This document shows positions 1 through 11,934 of a DNA stretch of 64,000 nucleotides, piece after piece (within the stretch, counting starts at the first letter, position 1; every line of letters begins with the position of its first letter). The notes below the pieces were generated by a model. The model was not told where the DNA came from and did no database searches. It saw only the letters and a program-made list of their open reading frames with translations. The stretch is from Ophioderma brevispina (taxonomy: Eukaryota; Echinodermata; Ophiuroidea; Amphilepidida; Ophiodermatidae). A program made the translations under genes and the position numbers. The stretch is from the NCBI GenBank assembly GCA_023653785.1, contig JAMKCH010088386.1:34211-98210 (forward strand), given 5' to 3'.

Positions 1-452
1 AAATTGATGACCATCCATAATTTACGTCGTGTGACCACATATCGCAGTGTTTTGCCAGTCAATAATAATTAACACACAACGAAATGAAACAAATATGTCA
101 TTCTGTAACTTTTTTTCTAATTTTTTATTACTTTCCATTACTCCATCATATACAGTGTCCATAACACTTCGGCAACACATGTTTTTGGGTCATCATTTGA
201 CGTCACGAGGAGAGCAAAATTGGGCGTGAAGCCGTGGCAAAAATCGCCCGTTTTCTTCTTATTCAAAAAAGCAAAAAAAGTTTTTATGCCTCTATTTTTT
301 AATTTTACATTATGGTATTATTTTTTCGGAATTCGTGATGTATGTACATATATTTTATAATGTAAGTCAAACTGACTGACAAAAATCTTGACATTTTTCC
401 TTTAGCTGACTATTGGTAGTACCATCACTCTGAAATGTGTTTTGTTGCATTG
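1..452. other. AT-rich non-coding DNA, nothing recognised
   Basis: No exon-like reading frame with convincing splice sites, no terminal repeats and no tandem array were seen here. The short open frames are chance frames in AT-rich sequence. Confidence 0.5.
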
Positions 453-704
453 TTAACTGGCGCGATAGGCCGTCACCACTAGATTGGGTTCCATTCTGAC
501 AACATTTGCAATCAGCACCCGCGACGCAAATTCACATTCCAATACTCGCCGCTGTTTCGCAATTTTCCGACGGAACCGAGTCCTTACGCAATAACTTGCT
601 GTCAAAATGCCCTGACGATCAGGCTGAACTACATTAACAATTTCAGTACTGATCACTTGACTCGGTCGGGATTTTCTTGAGCCTGACTCTTTTGAAAAAC
701 TCAT
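453..704 (-). CDS. Possible ORF, 83 aa, unknown, same strand as 748-900
   Basis: An open frame encodes MSFSKESGSRKSRPSQ followed by VISTEIVNVV and a basic segment RTRFRRKIAKQRR. It has the same S-G-x-R-x-S-R-P-x-Q pattern as the upstream 50-residue frame, about 45 bp away. That suggests either a duplicated motif within one protein or two exons or frames of the same decayed gene. No known domain is recognised. Composition is GC-richer than the surroundings. No clear splice acceptor precedes the ATG. Confidence 0.2.
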   Translation of the reverse strand: MSFSKESGSRKSRPSQVISTEIVNVVQPDRQGILTASYCVRTRFRRKIAKQRRVLECEFASRVLIANVVRMEPNLVVTAYRAS

Positions 705-747
705 TGCGCACCCGAAGAATTTGATGCGACACTTGAATTTTGATCAG

Positions 748-900
748 TTAGGGACCCTTATCGCCCTTGCTTGCGATCTTTTTTTGTGCGCGGCGGTGAA
801 TGATTTCAGCTACAATCTGACGTGGTCTACTTTGCCGCGGCCCTGAACTTGATGAACTGGTTTCCGACGCCTTTCTTTTGGTTCCCTTGCGTCTACCCAT
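748..900 (-). CDS. Possible small basic ORF or first exon, 50 aa, unknown
   Basis: A complete ATG-to-TAA frame encodes a 50-residue, strongly basic peptide beginning MGRRKGTKRKASETSSSSG and containing SRPRQIVAEIIHRRAQKKI. The Arg/Lys/Ser-rich start and local GC-richness (several CpG) are unlike the flanking AT-rich DNA. It resembles the DNA-binding start of a nuclear or transposase-type protein, but I do not recognise a family. A second frame downstream on the same strand (453-704) shares an S-G-x-R-x-S-R-P-x-Q motif with it, so the pair may be one decayed or frameshifted coding unit. It could also be a fortuitous frame in a promoter-like GC patch. Confidence 0.25.
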   Translation of the reverse strand: MGRRKGTKRKASETSSSSSGPRQSRPRQIVAEIIHRRAQKKIASKGDKGP

Positions 901-904
901 AACG

Positions 905-3900
905 GCGATAAATAACTAAAAATCATTATTCACTGGCAACCAATCGCGTACTAGTGAACATCCGTGTATCCGGCGAACGAAGTATAGAATTGCAAAACTT
1001 AGAACGTGACCCTACGAAGCTGTATGACGCAGTTGGAAAAACAGTCACTTTATATCAGCACGCAACCCCGACATCTCTGAGAACAAGATGGCAGAATGAC
1101 GGAAGGAATAACAAAGGTGCGCAGACGAACTGGCACGACCGTGAGACCTGAATGGGCAAGCAGCACACGTGACCAAAACAACAGCATCGTGTTGCTAGGA
1201 ACGGACGCCCACCTTTCGATAACTGTTTATGTATTGACTGCGGCTGCGCCTGACAAACAAACTGCATTATTTCATACTAATACCTTACCGAAAGCTTCAA
1301 TGGTGAGTCCCCTTTTAATTTTTCTAGGGATTACTAGCATGAATTGTTTGTGCTGAAGAGTTTTTAAAATTAAATGCTCTGCATGATTGTATGACCGGAG
1401 GAAAAATGATCCCCTCAAAAGTTGGGGACCCGTAAGTTACCGGTACCACAAAATTACCCCTCCCAACTTTCTTTTTTATTTTTGTGTTGATTTTACTTTG
1501 AGTAGATTTCTAATTCTTGTGCATCTGATAAAGAACACTTGGTATTGAAATATTTGCATTGTTCGACTGCTTTTCCTCTAACGTCTATATTAAAACAATG
1601 TTTAAAAAAAAACACATGTCAGTATTAAAAGATCATGCCCTCAGAATAATATAAGCATTACTTTTGAACTTTATATTGCAGTGATTCTAACCAGACCTAT
1701 CACTGAAATTTGTTGAAAAGAGAGATTGTGACTATTTTAGTTCTAGATCCTATCATAATGATAGGATATGTAAACATTGTACTGTTGGAACTAAATTTTG
1801 TGGAATCATTTGGTGGAGAAAATACGATACCATTTAGCATTTATAATACAATGTAAGTCTATAGATTTATGGTAGTATACTTTCATCTGAATGAAAAAAA
1901 TATCACATCTCTTTAAAGAGCAGCTGCATGGTTGACCTAGCAGTCAGGTTATTTTTGATAGTGACTTTTTTTGTTATGCCACCTTAATTACGGGAACCTA
2001 ACTTTAAGGAGGGCATAAAATTTAGAATTCTTGCCTGTATTATGAGCACAAAACAGCCCTTATACATTTGAAGCATTTAAGACCCTTTCAGCATCACGGA
2101 TCATAGCTGTGGGTGTCCCCAAAAATGAAAGTCCATAGTATTTCACATGAATGAGGGGCATTTTCTCAAATCGAAATTGTTGTGTGCTCCAATTGGGCAC
2201 GAGCTGGTCATCTACCTTGTTCAGTATTTCTATTTATCTTGTGCAAGAATGCACTTAACAAAGAGTAAAGTTTGTTCATTTTGGGGGTCAACTTATGTAA
2301 TCTCTAACACATTTAAATATGAAGCAGCAAAAACCAATACAACATACTTTAAGAAATCCAATTATCATACTTTTACGTACCAATTACACTCCAGCAGAAA
2401 ACTAGAGTCTCTGTACATGCTATGCAATATCATCCATCCTGTCAAGTTTGGGGGTAATTTTAAGTGACTTTCACATGGTCACCATTTTTTTGCCTGTATC
2501 ATACATGTAGGCACAGCAGTAATTCATAAAAGGTAGAATTCTCAATAGCCAAAATTGGATCCATCCGTCAAAAGTAAGGGTCAAAAACATTAAAGAACAT
2601 CTCACCAACGTAAGGTCTAGGGGCATTTACCATTTCTATAATGGGTCAGGTGAAATTAACTGCACAGGCAATACATTTGAGTATTTTAAGATCCTACAGC
2701 AGCAGTGGTCCCCGCCAGGTGCCCCTGAAAATGGAAATTAAAATATTTCAAGTACAAGGAGAATTTAAGGGAAAAAATGTCAAAGTTTTCCTGTTTCTCA
2801 GTTTACACCATGGGTAAATAAATTAGCCCTTTGCTGATTTAGTTGCTTAAGATTTTACCTTTTGTTAAAAATGATACTTTGTTGTTATGTAAATGCACAA
2901 ATGACTGAATTTTGTCCAGCTTTGTGAACTTTGTATGAAACCATCTATGGATGAGAACGAATGGGAAATAGGATTTTGTTGGTGATCTCAGCTTAGAACT
3001 TTAATCCCAAGGAAGTCATGGCAAAACTCAAGATGAATGGTGAACTCTTTGTTTTGGCATGGACATGACCCTGCAGCGTAGTAGTGCTATATAGGTTATA
3101 ACAAAGTATTTGTTATTGTTAAAACTTGTAATTTTGACTACATGTAAGGCAACACAAGCTAAGGCCTTGCAATGATGTTGTAAATACGCAGGTTAACAAA
3201 ATGTCACCTCCGAAAAACATTGATTAGATTGGGTTATTTTCTTCTAAAAACATGCACAACCTGTGTTTGGTCAAAATAGATGTAATTGGGGTTACAACCA
3301 AAAGTGCCAATTTTGACTACATAAAGGGCCCAAATCCAAAAAGAAAAAAATAAAGTAAGGAGGTTTGTAAAGGAGAACCAGTACACGATAATATTAAACA
3401 ATATATACTATAAATAATATGACCACATATCAATTGGTTCTAGAAAAACGGGAATTATATTAACCCTAACAATGAATTAAACCATCTAGTCTGACTATGT
3501 GCTATTTAAAAATCTCGCTAGGATATAACGTGTTATGGCGGTACGACCGGAGTTTAGGTCATACATGCCATAGGAATATACAGTATGAAAGCATCATGGG
3601 TGAATATGTATGACGCTACTGTTGACGTCCGTTTATCAGCATAACACAACATACATATTCCCCCCCCCCCCATATAACAGTGCGCGAATTTCAAATAGCG
3701 CGTGGTCAGACCACCAAAATGCTTTTAATTCGTTTATGGCTTATATAATTCCCATTCCATTGCAAACCACTACATATGTGTTCAATAATTGTTGTTATAG
3801 CGTATATTGTATAATTTTTCTTATCAAGGGTTCTCCTTTAAGATAAGATGAGTAGCCCCTATATAGGATAGTTGCACATCAGCCAAATATCTTTGAAATG

Positions 3901-4789
3901 CTTCCTTGAATTGTGAGGATAACATCATGAGTGTCAAAACTGAAAGTTACACCACTGATTGTTGAAAATGGCCTGCATTGTCTTTAAGTACAAGATATCA
4001 GCCCAACCACTTGCAGGTTATGTTAGCACATCATTGCCAGTCAGTAACAAAATACCAAATACAAATTTGATGCTTTTTTTTCAGGGTTACGGCTCAGCAA
4101 ATACTGCTGTCCCTTAATGGTCAATTTTCTTCAAATGGTAAGTTGAAGATCATTAAAGACCACCCATATATCGAATATAAGACTCCATTTTTAAAGCTTA
4201 AATATTTCGGATAATCATCATGAACAATTCTCATTGTGACCCACTTCCTGGTTTTGTTGTTGATGAAAAGAAGTTGTGCATAACTTAAAATGCCCTGTGG
4301 AACCCCCAAATAATAATTTGTGTTGCAATTAGGAGTTTTCAAAGACAAAAGCTTAAAACTTTACATCAAGCTTCAAGGACTATCACTAAGATTTCATACC
4401 TATTCTAGTTTGAGAAATACCCAAGTAAGTTTTAAACAGTCAAGGTGTTTTTGAACATGTTTTGACCAAGAGATTGTAGCCAGGAACACTAGATTGGTAT
4501 CACCAACTCACCTGTGTCAAGTTGAATGTCAAGTTGAATTATGCCTTAGGTGGGAACCTATGGTGAGGTCAATTTAGCTGCTTGTACTACTACTTGTAAT
4601 GTTAATTGCATGTTGAAGCATAAAAAATACTAGGGTCTGAAATTTGATTGGAGCAATTGTTATTGTTGAACGCAAAAAAAACTGTTTTAAATGGAATTTA
4701 TTTTTGGACGGTTAATTTAATGGCAAGTATTATAGGCCATGGCATAGACAAGTTAGATGAAATGAACAACAACAACAACATTGCCAATT
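905..4789. other. Long AT-rich intergenic or intronic DNA
   Basis: No convincing exon was seen. The 106-residue frame at 2147-2467 has low-complexity composition and no splice context. There is a run of about eleven C at 3660-3670. The segment may be intronic to a plus-strand gene such as MSH4, but no MSH4 ATPase exon could be recognised in it. Confidence 0.5.
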
Positions 4790-6399
4790 TTTGTCATTGC
4801 AATTTAAAAATAGATGCTAGATACTAGTTTCTATCATTGAAGAGCTAGGAAAACACTTGGTAGGTTAAATACTTATTGCTATCTACTGAAAATAGCAAAA
4901 AAACAGGTGGGATTAGTACTGTTGCATCTAGTGAAGATAGCAACAACATGGTAGGTAGATAATTGTGCTCTATACTGAAGATAGCAAACACTGGTAGGCC
5001 TAGTACTTGTTGCTATCTACTAAAGATAGCAAACACATGGTAGGTTAGATACTGGTGCTATCTACTGAAGATACGCAAAAACTTTGGCCGGGGGGGACAT
5101 AGTTGCCCGTTGCTATTCTTACTGAAGATAGAAAACACATGTGGATAGATTAATTGTTGCTATATACTGAAGACCCAAACACTTGAAGGGCTAGATACTT
5201 GTTGCTATCTGCTGAAGATAGGCAAACCACATGGCAGTTGATATCTACTGAAGATCGCAAAAAACTGGGAGGCAGCTATTAGGCTGCTTATCTTACTGAA
5301 GACCACAACACACTTGAGGGCTAGATGCTCATTGCTATCTACTGACGATGCACAAATGGTAGGTTAGCACTTGTGATCTACCGAAAGATAGCAAAACATG
5401 GTTAGGGGCTAGATACTTGTTGCTAGTTGAAGATAGCAAAACCACCTGGTGGGCTAGAGGCTAGATACTGGCTATCTGCTGAAGATAGCCAAAACACTGT
5501 CGGCTAGACACTGCTTGCTATCTAACATGAAGATAGCAAAACCACATGGTAGGTTATAGACTTTGTTGCTATATACCGAAGAGATAGAAACACATGGTGG
5601 CTTAGATACTGTTGTATATACGAAGATAGCAAACACATGGTGGGATAGATACTTGTTGCTATCTACTGAAGATCCTCAAACCCCCCTGGAGGGCTAGAAC
5701 TTGGCAGTGATATTTACGAAGACCGCAAAAAATGGTAGGTAGTACTATTGCTATCTATGAAGATCGCAAACATGCTGTCTGCTGAAGATCGCAAACACAC
5801 TGTCTGCTGAAGATCGCAAAACAATGTCTGATGAAAAGATCAGAAACACATGGTAGGCTAGATTAAAAAGGTTGTGGCTATCTACTGAAGATATTATATC
5901 TACTGAAGACCACAAACGCACATGAAGGGCTGAGGCTTATGCTATCTGCTGAAGGCACGGCAAAAACACATGGTAGTGATACTTGTTTTGTATCTGCTGA
6001 AGATAGCCAATACATGGTAAGGCTAGATACTTGTTGCTTCTATGAAGATGCAACACATTGTAGGTAGATACTTGTTGCTATCGCTTGAAGATAGCCAAAA
6101 CACATGTACGGCTAGTACTTGTTGCTATCTAATGAAGATAGCAAACACATGGTGGGCTAGATACTTGTTGCTATATACTGAAGATCTCAAAAACACTGGG
6201 GGCTAGATACTTGTAGCTATCGTGGAAGATAGGTAAAATACATGCAGTGCATTTACTGAAGACCCCAAACATATGGTAGGTAGCTTACTATATAGTTGCT
6301 ATCTACTGAAGACAATTTTAACACAAGGAAGGGCAGATGCTTTTTCTTCTACTGAAATAGCAATCACATGGTTTAGGTTAGATCTTGTTGCTATTCTAC
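4790..6399. repeat. Degenerate minisatellite, unit about 47-52 bp, about 33 copies
   Basis: The recurring unit reads roughly: TTGCTATCT, ACTGA, AGATAGCAA, then ACACATGGTAGG and CTAGATACTTG. Inside each unit TTGCTATCT and AGATAGCAA are perfect 9-bp inverted repeats around a 5-nt loop, so every unit can form a hairpin. Copies differ mostly by single-base indels, and some are shortened to CTGTCTGCTGAAGATCGCAAA-like pieces near 5775-5825. The last unit resumes after 6935, so the array is interrupted by the element at 6400-6935. Confidence 0.92.
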
Positions 6400-6935
6400 C
6401 AGGGTTCCCCACTTAGTTTTAAATTGAAAGTCCCACTGGACCCAATAATTTCCAATGTTCAGAATTATTAGGGTCCAGTGGAATCACTTTTGTGGTCCAG
6501 AGAACAAGCCTTCCAAATGTTTTATGTAGAGTAACTACTACTCAGGACTACTATCAGTTTCCAAATACATTGGCGCTTTAAAATTCTTATTTCTATGTGC
6601 TATTGGTTTGAAAACTTTCATGTTTCCTTATTTTGACAAACAAGTTGGTTTCTGTCAGACAATTATAGTAATAGCCATTGCATATTGTAAATGATAATAA
6701 AAGTGAATTGAAACATTGTTATATTAACAATACTGAATTTAAATTATAAATTTCTATAAATTTGCATTTGAGGTTTGGAAACATGCAAGTTTCGAAAAAA
6801 AACAAAACGCTTTCAGAGGCTTATAATTTATGGGGGTCCAGTGGACTCCAGGTTTTGTACTCAATCTGAGATTTATCTTGTCCAGTGAAAATTCTGCCGT
6901 CATTGACACCAAAATCCTACTAAGCGGGAACCCTG
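6400..6935. mobile_element. hAT-like non-autonomous DNA transposon, 536 bp
   Basis: The left end is CAGGGTTCCCCACTTAG and the right end is CTAAGCGGGAACCCTG, giving imperfect terminal inverted repeats of about 16 bp. The CAGGGTTCCC start is typical of hAT elements. It sits inside the 47-52 bp minisatellite, with minisatellite units on both sides. The flanking octamers (TATTCTAC left, TATGCTAC right after one extra base) resemble an imperfect 8-bp target duplication. No transposase frame is preserved; open frames inside are short. Confidence 0.75.
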
Positions 6936-6975
6936 ATATGCTACCGAAGATAGCAAAACACCATGGTAGAGCTTT
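6936..6975. repeat. Last unit of the 4790-6399 minisatellite
   Basis: The sequence ATGCTACCGAAGATAGCAAA followed by ACACCATGGTAG matches the minisatellite unit. It shows that the hAT-like element landed within the array. Confidence 0.8.
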
Positions 6976-7119
6976 CATTTTAGTATGTATCAGCCTTTGT
7001 TTTAAAGTTGAATTTGTGAATACCAGCACCTTCATTTTTATGGTTCAATAGATTATCCTAAAGAAAAAGGTTATTTTACAAAATTTCGTTAATTATGATG
7101 GCGTGATTTGAAGTTATGG

Positions 7120-7329
7120 GCAAGTGTTACATATCACGCGCCCCATAGGCCCACGGTGTGTCATTGTGTTGTTTACGAAAATCACAAATTATTCTAGCGT
7201 AGATCGAATCTGACCACGTAAGATAGGCCAACACATACCATTTAACTAAGTCCACGGTTCAGATTGAAATAAAAATTGGAATTTTTACAGGTAAGTCAGG
7301 GGATGAAGATGTGGATCACGAAATGCCCT
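7120..7329 (+). mobile_element. TTAA-type MITE family 2, 5'-truncated copy
   Basis: The right end, GTGGATCACGAAATGCCC followed by TTTAA, matches the full copies at 11586-11930 and 48931-49268. The preceding AGGTAAGTCAGGGGATGA and CACGTAAGATAGGCC segments also match them. The left terminus is not recognisable. Confidence 0.6.
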
Positions 7330-8640
7330 TTAATATGTAGAAATTTTAATTACAAGCATATCAGCCAGTCATTTTTTTGAATGAGAGCCCACAATTTTGG
7401 ATATTTGAGATTTTTGCAGTTCCATTTGTAATTGACTAGTAAACAATACAAACTCTCTATGTGTCACAAAAACAGGACTTTGTAAGTTAGGAATAATTAT
7501 ATCGGAGATCTCCGATAATAATCAATGGCTGATGGGCAACTTGTCCTTCCAATACGAAATAGCTGGGATATTGCGCTTGTACGTGTCTACGCTCTTCATT
7601 AGTGTTCAGGCAAGTAAAGTAGAGATATGTTGTTGAGATGACACTATTCATCATGGAGCAACATAAATTTGGCGTGTCTAGGTCCGCATGAATTAATATC
7701 AGGGATCCCGATTGTACCGTATGTTCCTAATAAGGCCCGTGGGGCGGTGCATTTTTTCCAAAAGTGGGGGCGGTTATTACAGTCAAAAAGGGAAAGTCAA
7801 AAAATCCCGCAAAAATCACCTTATAGCTTATTTTCGCTGATTATCAATAAGACAAACAAACGAGTGGGCGGACACTGTTTTCAACCTCCCAAGGTCAAAG
7901 TTACACACTATTTAAACTATTGCAACTGTGTATAACAGCGATTATGATACGCGATTACGACAGTACCGGCCATTAAATCAAGTGATTTGGGGTAACTTAA
8001 ATTCATTTTCTTGAATTGTTTTATCCAAAAATTGTAGGGGGGATTTATTAGAGCAGGGGCATTTATAGGAAACAAACGTAATTACAAAAATCGGTTTTCT
8101 TTTATTTCAAATACGCATTTTTAGCATTACCCACTCCTAGGTATAGTTTGCTAGAAAGTTACCAACACAACTGTGCAAGAATCTTCAGATTTTTGAAAAT
8201 TGGAGGAAGCTCTTCTAAAAAATTTGCTGTTATTGATGTTTTGGTTGTTGAGTTGTGGACTTGAAATTCAAAATCCCTGCAAATATTGGGGTTGGAAAAA
8301 TGGATTGGGATTAAAGTGTTTTGTGGTGTTTTTTTTTCTCCACAGCTCTTCATTTGAAGTAGAGCATAGCGCTATTGTGATGTAAAAAATAAAAAACCCA
8401 GAAACTGAATACAACCCCAGATGGTTTAAAGGTAGGACAGGAAGAAAAAATATGGTGAGAGTCGAATTTTGTTACCTTTTTGTTTTCCCCTCAGGAAATT
8501 AAAAAGTCATCGCATGTATTTGGGGCACAATGTTCATATACTTTGTTGTGGAATGCAACACAAATTTTTGACCTCCCCACACGATAATTGTGGAAGGCCT
8601 ATGTGATAATTCGGATAGAATGTCTACACAGGTGGAAGAA
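7330..8640. other. No gene recognised
   Basis: AT-rich sequence with frames up to 88 codons but no splice context, terminal repeats or recognisable protein motif. Confidence 0.45.
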
Positions 8641-8659
8641 ATCTTATCCGGCGGTGGGC

Positions 8660-8960
8660 TAATTGGTCCCCCGCCCAACTTTTGTTGGCGAAGGTGGACT
8701 ATAGAACTGCTCCCCGTCCGTGTGTCCGTGTGTCCCACGCGATATCTTTGCAACTAAGCCAAGTGTGGGTGTCCACTTTGGCAAACATAGATGTAATCCC
8801 AATTACGCGTTGGGTGGGATCCGAAGTGTGTCATTATCATGGGTCCAAAGGTCCACTGATGGTCAAAACTATGTAAAAAATTGGTTAATTGCTTTAATCT
8901 TTGTCAACCCGATATCTTTTGATCTAGCAAGTTATGGGTGTCCATCTTTACACATCTATC
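8660..8960. repeat. Diverged tandem repeat, two units
   Basis: Two related segments share GCGATATCTTT, then AACTAAGC or a diverged equivalent, then GGGTGTCCA with CTTT. They are about 170 bp apart, with short TCCGTGTG iterations near 8710. This type of dispersed repeat lies directly upstream of the LINE fragment. Confidence 0.5.
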
Positions 8961-8966
8961 AGTGTT

Positions 8967-9690
8967 TCCTCCTCCTCCATTAAAAATCTGGTTGTGTTTT
9001 TTGACAGTGGCCTGAGTGAGGATCACATTAACTTTCTCTTTCGGCTCCTTAAACTGGCAATTTGTAATTTAAGACTCGCATCAAGGAGGTTTTCTGCCTT
9101 TATGCATTTTATAATGCTGTTCGGGTGCCCTTGTCCTTCCAGAATGACTATATTGCTGTTCTATCCTTAATGGCGTCTCCAAGAAAGATCTTGCACGCCT
9201 CCCAGAAATTGCAGAATAGAGTAGCCAGGCTTATTTTCAAGAAGCATAAGCGCACGCACACTTCCCCCTTGCTTCTGAATTACACTGGCTCTCGGTTTCT
9301 GCCAGAATAAAATTTCGTACGCTTGTGAATACATATAAGGTTCTGAAATCTGCCACCCCCAGCTACCTCTATTTCCTGTTGAGTCTAGACATCCTCATAT
9401 TATCTCCGTTCTTCATAAGCTGCCGGTGGTGTCTCGCGGTCACACGGTCGCGTAGGAGTTTTGGAGACAGGGATTTTCCATTTGGCCACTCGTCTCTGGA
9501 ACTCCTTGTCCCCTGCCATCAAGAGAGCTAATTCCATACGTCGTTCAAAAAGCTTCTTAAAAACAACACCTTTTCCAAATCTAGCTTTTCCCGGTTTTTT
9601 TCCTTCCTTCTTTGCGCCAGTTATCCTTTGGCAAGTCGGCGCTTATAGTTCTTGTATTATTATTATTATTATACTATTATGATTATTATT
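8967..9690 (+). mobile_element. LINE reverse-transcriptase 3' fragment (jockey/CR1/L2 type), decayed
   Basis: Conceptual translation across several frames gives the order typical of the C-terminal half of non-LTR reverse transcriptases: KNLVVFFDSGLSEDHIN, then LQNRVARLIFKKHKRTHTSP, then FRTLVNTYKVL with PSYL, then RSFGDRDF and LWNSLSPAIKRANSIRR. The segments lie in different frames, so the copy is inactive. The element is 5'-truncated and ends near 9655-9690 in a TTA/ATT microsatellite, as CR1/L2-like elements often do. These match known invertebrate LINE families by pattern; the exact clade is an inference. Confidence 0.82.
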
Positions 9691-9719
9691 AGTTGCTAAG
9701 TAGGCGGGGATGAGTTCAG

Positions 9720-9980
9720 AGAGGTAATGTGCCATGGGTCAAAGGTCAAATTGGTCAAAAATTCATATAAACCATTTCAATTGTGTAGGATGATGAACTT
9801 GGTGGGTGTGCTCAACATTCGGTGCGAAAATTTTGTAAGGTCATTTCAAGGTTCAGTGGGGGTCATCCAAGGTAAATCAATATGCATGTTGTATGGTCAT
9901 GCAACAAGGTCATCTGGGGGTCATACAATTATGAAACTGCTATGGTGGAGCCTCTCTGGTTCCATGACAACTCCCTAAGT
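9720..9980. repeat. Degenerate repeat with GGTCAAAGGTCA-type words
   Basis: The repeated words CATGGGTCAAAGGTCAAA, AAGGTCATTTCAAGG, GGGGGTCATCCAAGG and AAGGTCATCTGGGGG suggest a decayed short tandem repeat of the family also present at 20190-20390, 21300-21830, 47025-47360 and 62030-62590. Confidence 0.45.
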
Positions 9981-10704
9981 TTGTTACTTTTCTCCTACCG
10001 CGACGCAGAGGGGGGAACTTTGGGGTTCGAGAACCGCATTGTATACATATAGGCATTTCAGCTGTCATGCGGTGCAAGAGGTAAGGTTGGATGTATGAAC
10101 AGTGGCGTAGCCAAGGGGGCCGGGTGGGGCACGACTGCTATGTTCTGTATGTCATACGGGGCCGTTGGTACATTTATATTAAAATTGTTGTGTTTTGAGG
10201 GGTGTTGTCCGATATGAAATTACTGTGATTGGATGGGACGGTAAAAAAAATTTGTGGCAAACCGGTGAGTGCACGCGCAAAAAAAAAGTGCTGTTGGTCC
10301 GTCGCCTTGAAAATCAGTGGTTATAACACAGGGATGTAAATCTTCTGGAAATTAATGAAATGATATGTAGGATACTCATTTTTCAGGATGTGTCTAAAAA
10401 TGAGGAACATTTACTTTGCACGAATGACAGATTTTCTCTCTCAATTGATGATTCTTCATATTAGGAAAAACACTTGGACCAACATACATTTTATTCTGGT
10501 AAACAACATTTGGATCTCTTTGTAAAACCTGGCTGCACCTTTCAGTTCGCTATAACAGCATGAACTATGGTATTATATGAGATATTACCTTGTGCTTGTG
10601 GTAAATCGGCTGGTATTGAATAGCGAACATTTCGTTCAGTTAAGGACACTTGTGTGAAGCATAAAGAACTAATGAAAGTAAATAGGTCGTCAATATAGAT
10701 GCAT
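9981..10704. other. No gene; GTGGCGTAGCC transposon-end motif near 10100
   Basis: CAGTGGCGTAGCCAAGGGGG at about 10100 matches the terminal motif of the complete element at 40277-40566, but no opposite end was found. The rest shows no coding signal. Confidence 0.4.
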
Positions 10705-11067
10705 GCGTGAAAAATAAATTTAGATGGGACAAGCTGGAGGGAAAGGATTACGAAGGCGCTTTCGGACAACATGATTCGCAAACTCAACAACACCAATGGA
10801 ACAGGACAGGCATGCAGGCTGAGTGCATTGTATGCTCTCTTATATCAACTATGCATGTAGTAGGAAGAAAGCGGTGACGGGACATGGAAATTCAAATGCT
10901 CTCAAAGCAATGCGGAAGTTGGAGGAGACCAATAAAACTCCTCATGTCATCAAGCCACCAAATACTTTAGGCCTAGAAGTTATGGCAGTGGATATTATTT
11001 TTGAATATGGTGCTATTGATTTTTAATTTGCAGAAATGTTGACAAATTGTTTCCTAACAGGTTTAAA
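10705..11067 (+). repeat. 363-bp direct repeat, copy 1, with 67-codon ORF at 10823-11026
   Basis: This segment is repeated at 11172-11534 with an offset of 467 bp and, as far as I can read, no substitution. It contains a 67-codon frame (MHCMLSYINYACSRKKAV start; NKTPHVIKPPNTLGLEVMAV near the end) that is identical in both copies. I do not recognise the product. Copy 1 ends in a run of about 21 A (from 11065), followed by a 104-bp spacer containing TCTTTTCTCAAATAAAATTG. The perfect identity implies recent duplication or an assembly duplication. Confidence 0.9.
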
Positions 11068-11171
11068 AAAAAAAAAAAAAAAAACTTTTCCCGTGAGAAA
11101 TCTTTTCTCAAATAAAATTGAGAAAATAATATTTTTAAAAGTTTAATCATAAAAATGGAGGCCATATAACA

Positions 11172-11534
11172 GCGTGAAAAATAAATTTAGATGGGACAAG
11201 CTGGAGGGAAAGGATTACGAAGGCGCTTTCGGACAACATGATTCGCAAACTCAACAACACCAATGGAACAGGACAGGCATGCAGGCTGAGTGCATTGTAT
11301 GCTCTCTTATATCAACTATGCATGTAGTAGGAAGAAAGCGGTGACGGGACATGGAAATTCAAATGCTCTCAAAGCAATGCGGAAGTTGGAGGAGACCAAT
11401 AAAACTCCTCATGTCATCAAGCCACCAAATACTTTAGGCCTAGAAGTTATGGCAGTGGATATTATTTTTGAATATGGTGCTATTGATTTTTAATTTGCAG
11501 AAATGTTGACAAATTGTTTCCTAACAGGTTTAAA
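11172..11534 (+). repeat. 363-bp direct repeat, copy 2, with ORF at 11290-11493
   Basis: This copy appears identical to 10705-11067. The A-run of copy 1 is absent here; the sequence passes from GGTTTAAA straight into CATGTTTTAACAAAAG. Copy 2 is therefore in a different 3' context, which suggests that the duplication end coincides with the A-run. Confidence 0.9.
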
Positions 11535-11585
11535 CATGTTTTAACAAAAGCAATTCATTGATATTAACAAAGTTGTATAGTTTAA

Positions 11586-11930
11586 AGGTGCATTCAATTT
11601 CGTGATTCCAGTACCTTCTGTTTTATTCATTGTTCACTAGATATCCTTGAGAAAAGCTTATTCCCAAAATTGATGTGATCCGATCTTGACGCCCGTTTGT
11701 GTTATGCGCAATTGCTTATTTCCCCTGGCTCCCATAGACCACTGTGCTGTAATTTCTGTCCGTTTACGGACAGAAAATACAAAATTGCGAATTTCTTACA
11801 GATACGGCCGAAGTTCCACGTAAGATTAGGTACACATGGATTACTAACGCTAACAGTTCAGATGATATAAAAATCTCAAATTTTTTTGAGGTAAGTCGGG
11901 GGACGAGGCTGTGGATCACGAAATGCCCCT
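11586..11930 (+). mobile_element. TTAA-type MITE family 2, complete copy
   Basis: The termini are AAAGGTGCATTCAATTTCGTG and, inverted, AAAGGGGCATTTCGTGATCC. TTAA flanks both sides (11582-11585 and 11931-11934), the target duplication expected for piggyBac- or Kolobok-mobilised elements. It contains an internal palindrome GTCCGTTTACGGAC. There is no coding capacity. Confidence 0.85.
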
Positions 11931-11934
11931 TTAA

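Noticed and set aside
4790..6399. CRISPR-like array of regularly spaced palindromic repeats
   Set aside because: Repeats are degenerate and contiguous without unique spacers, and the setting is clearly eukaryotic; it is a minisatellite.
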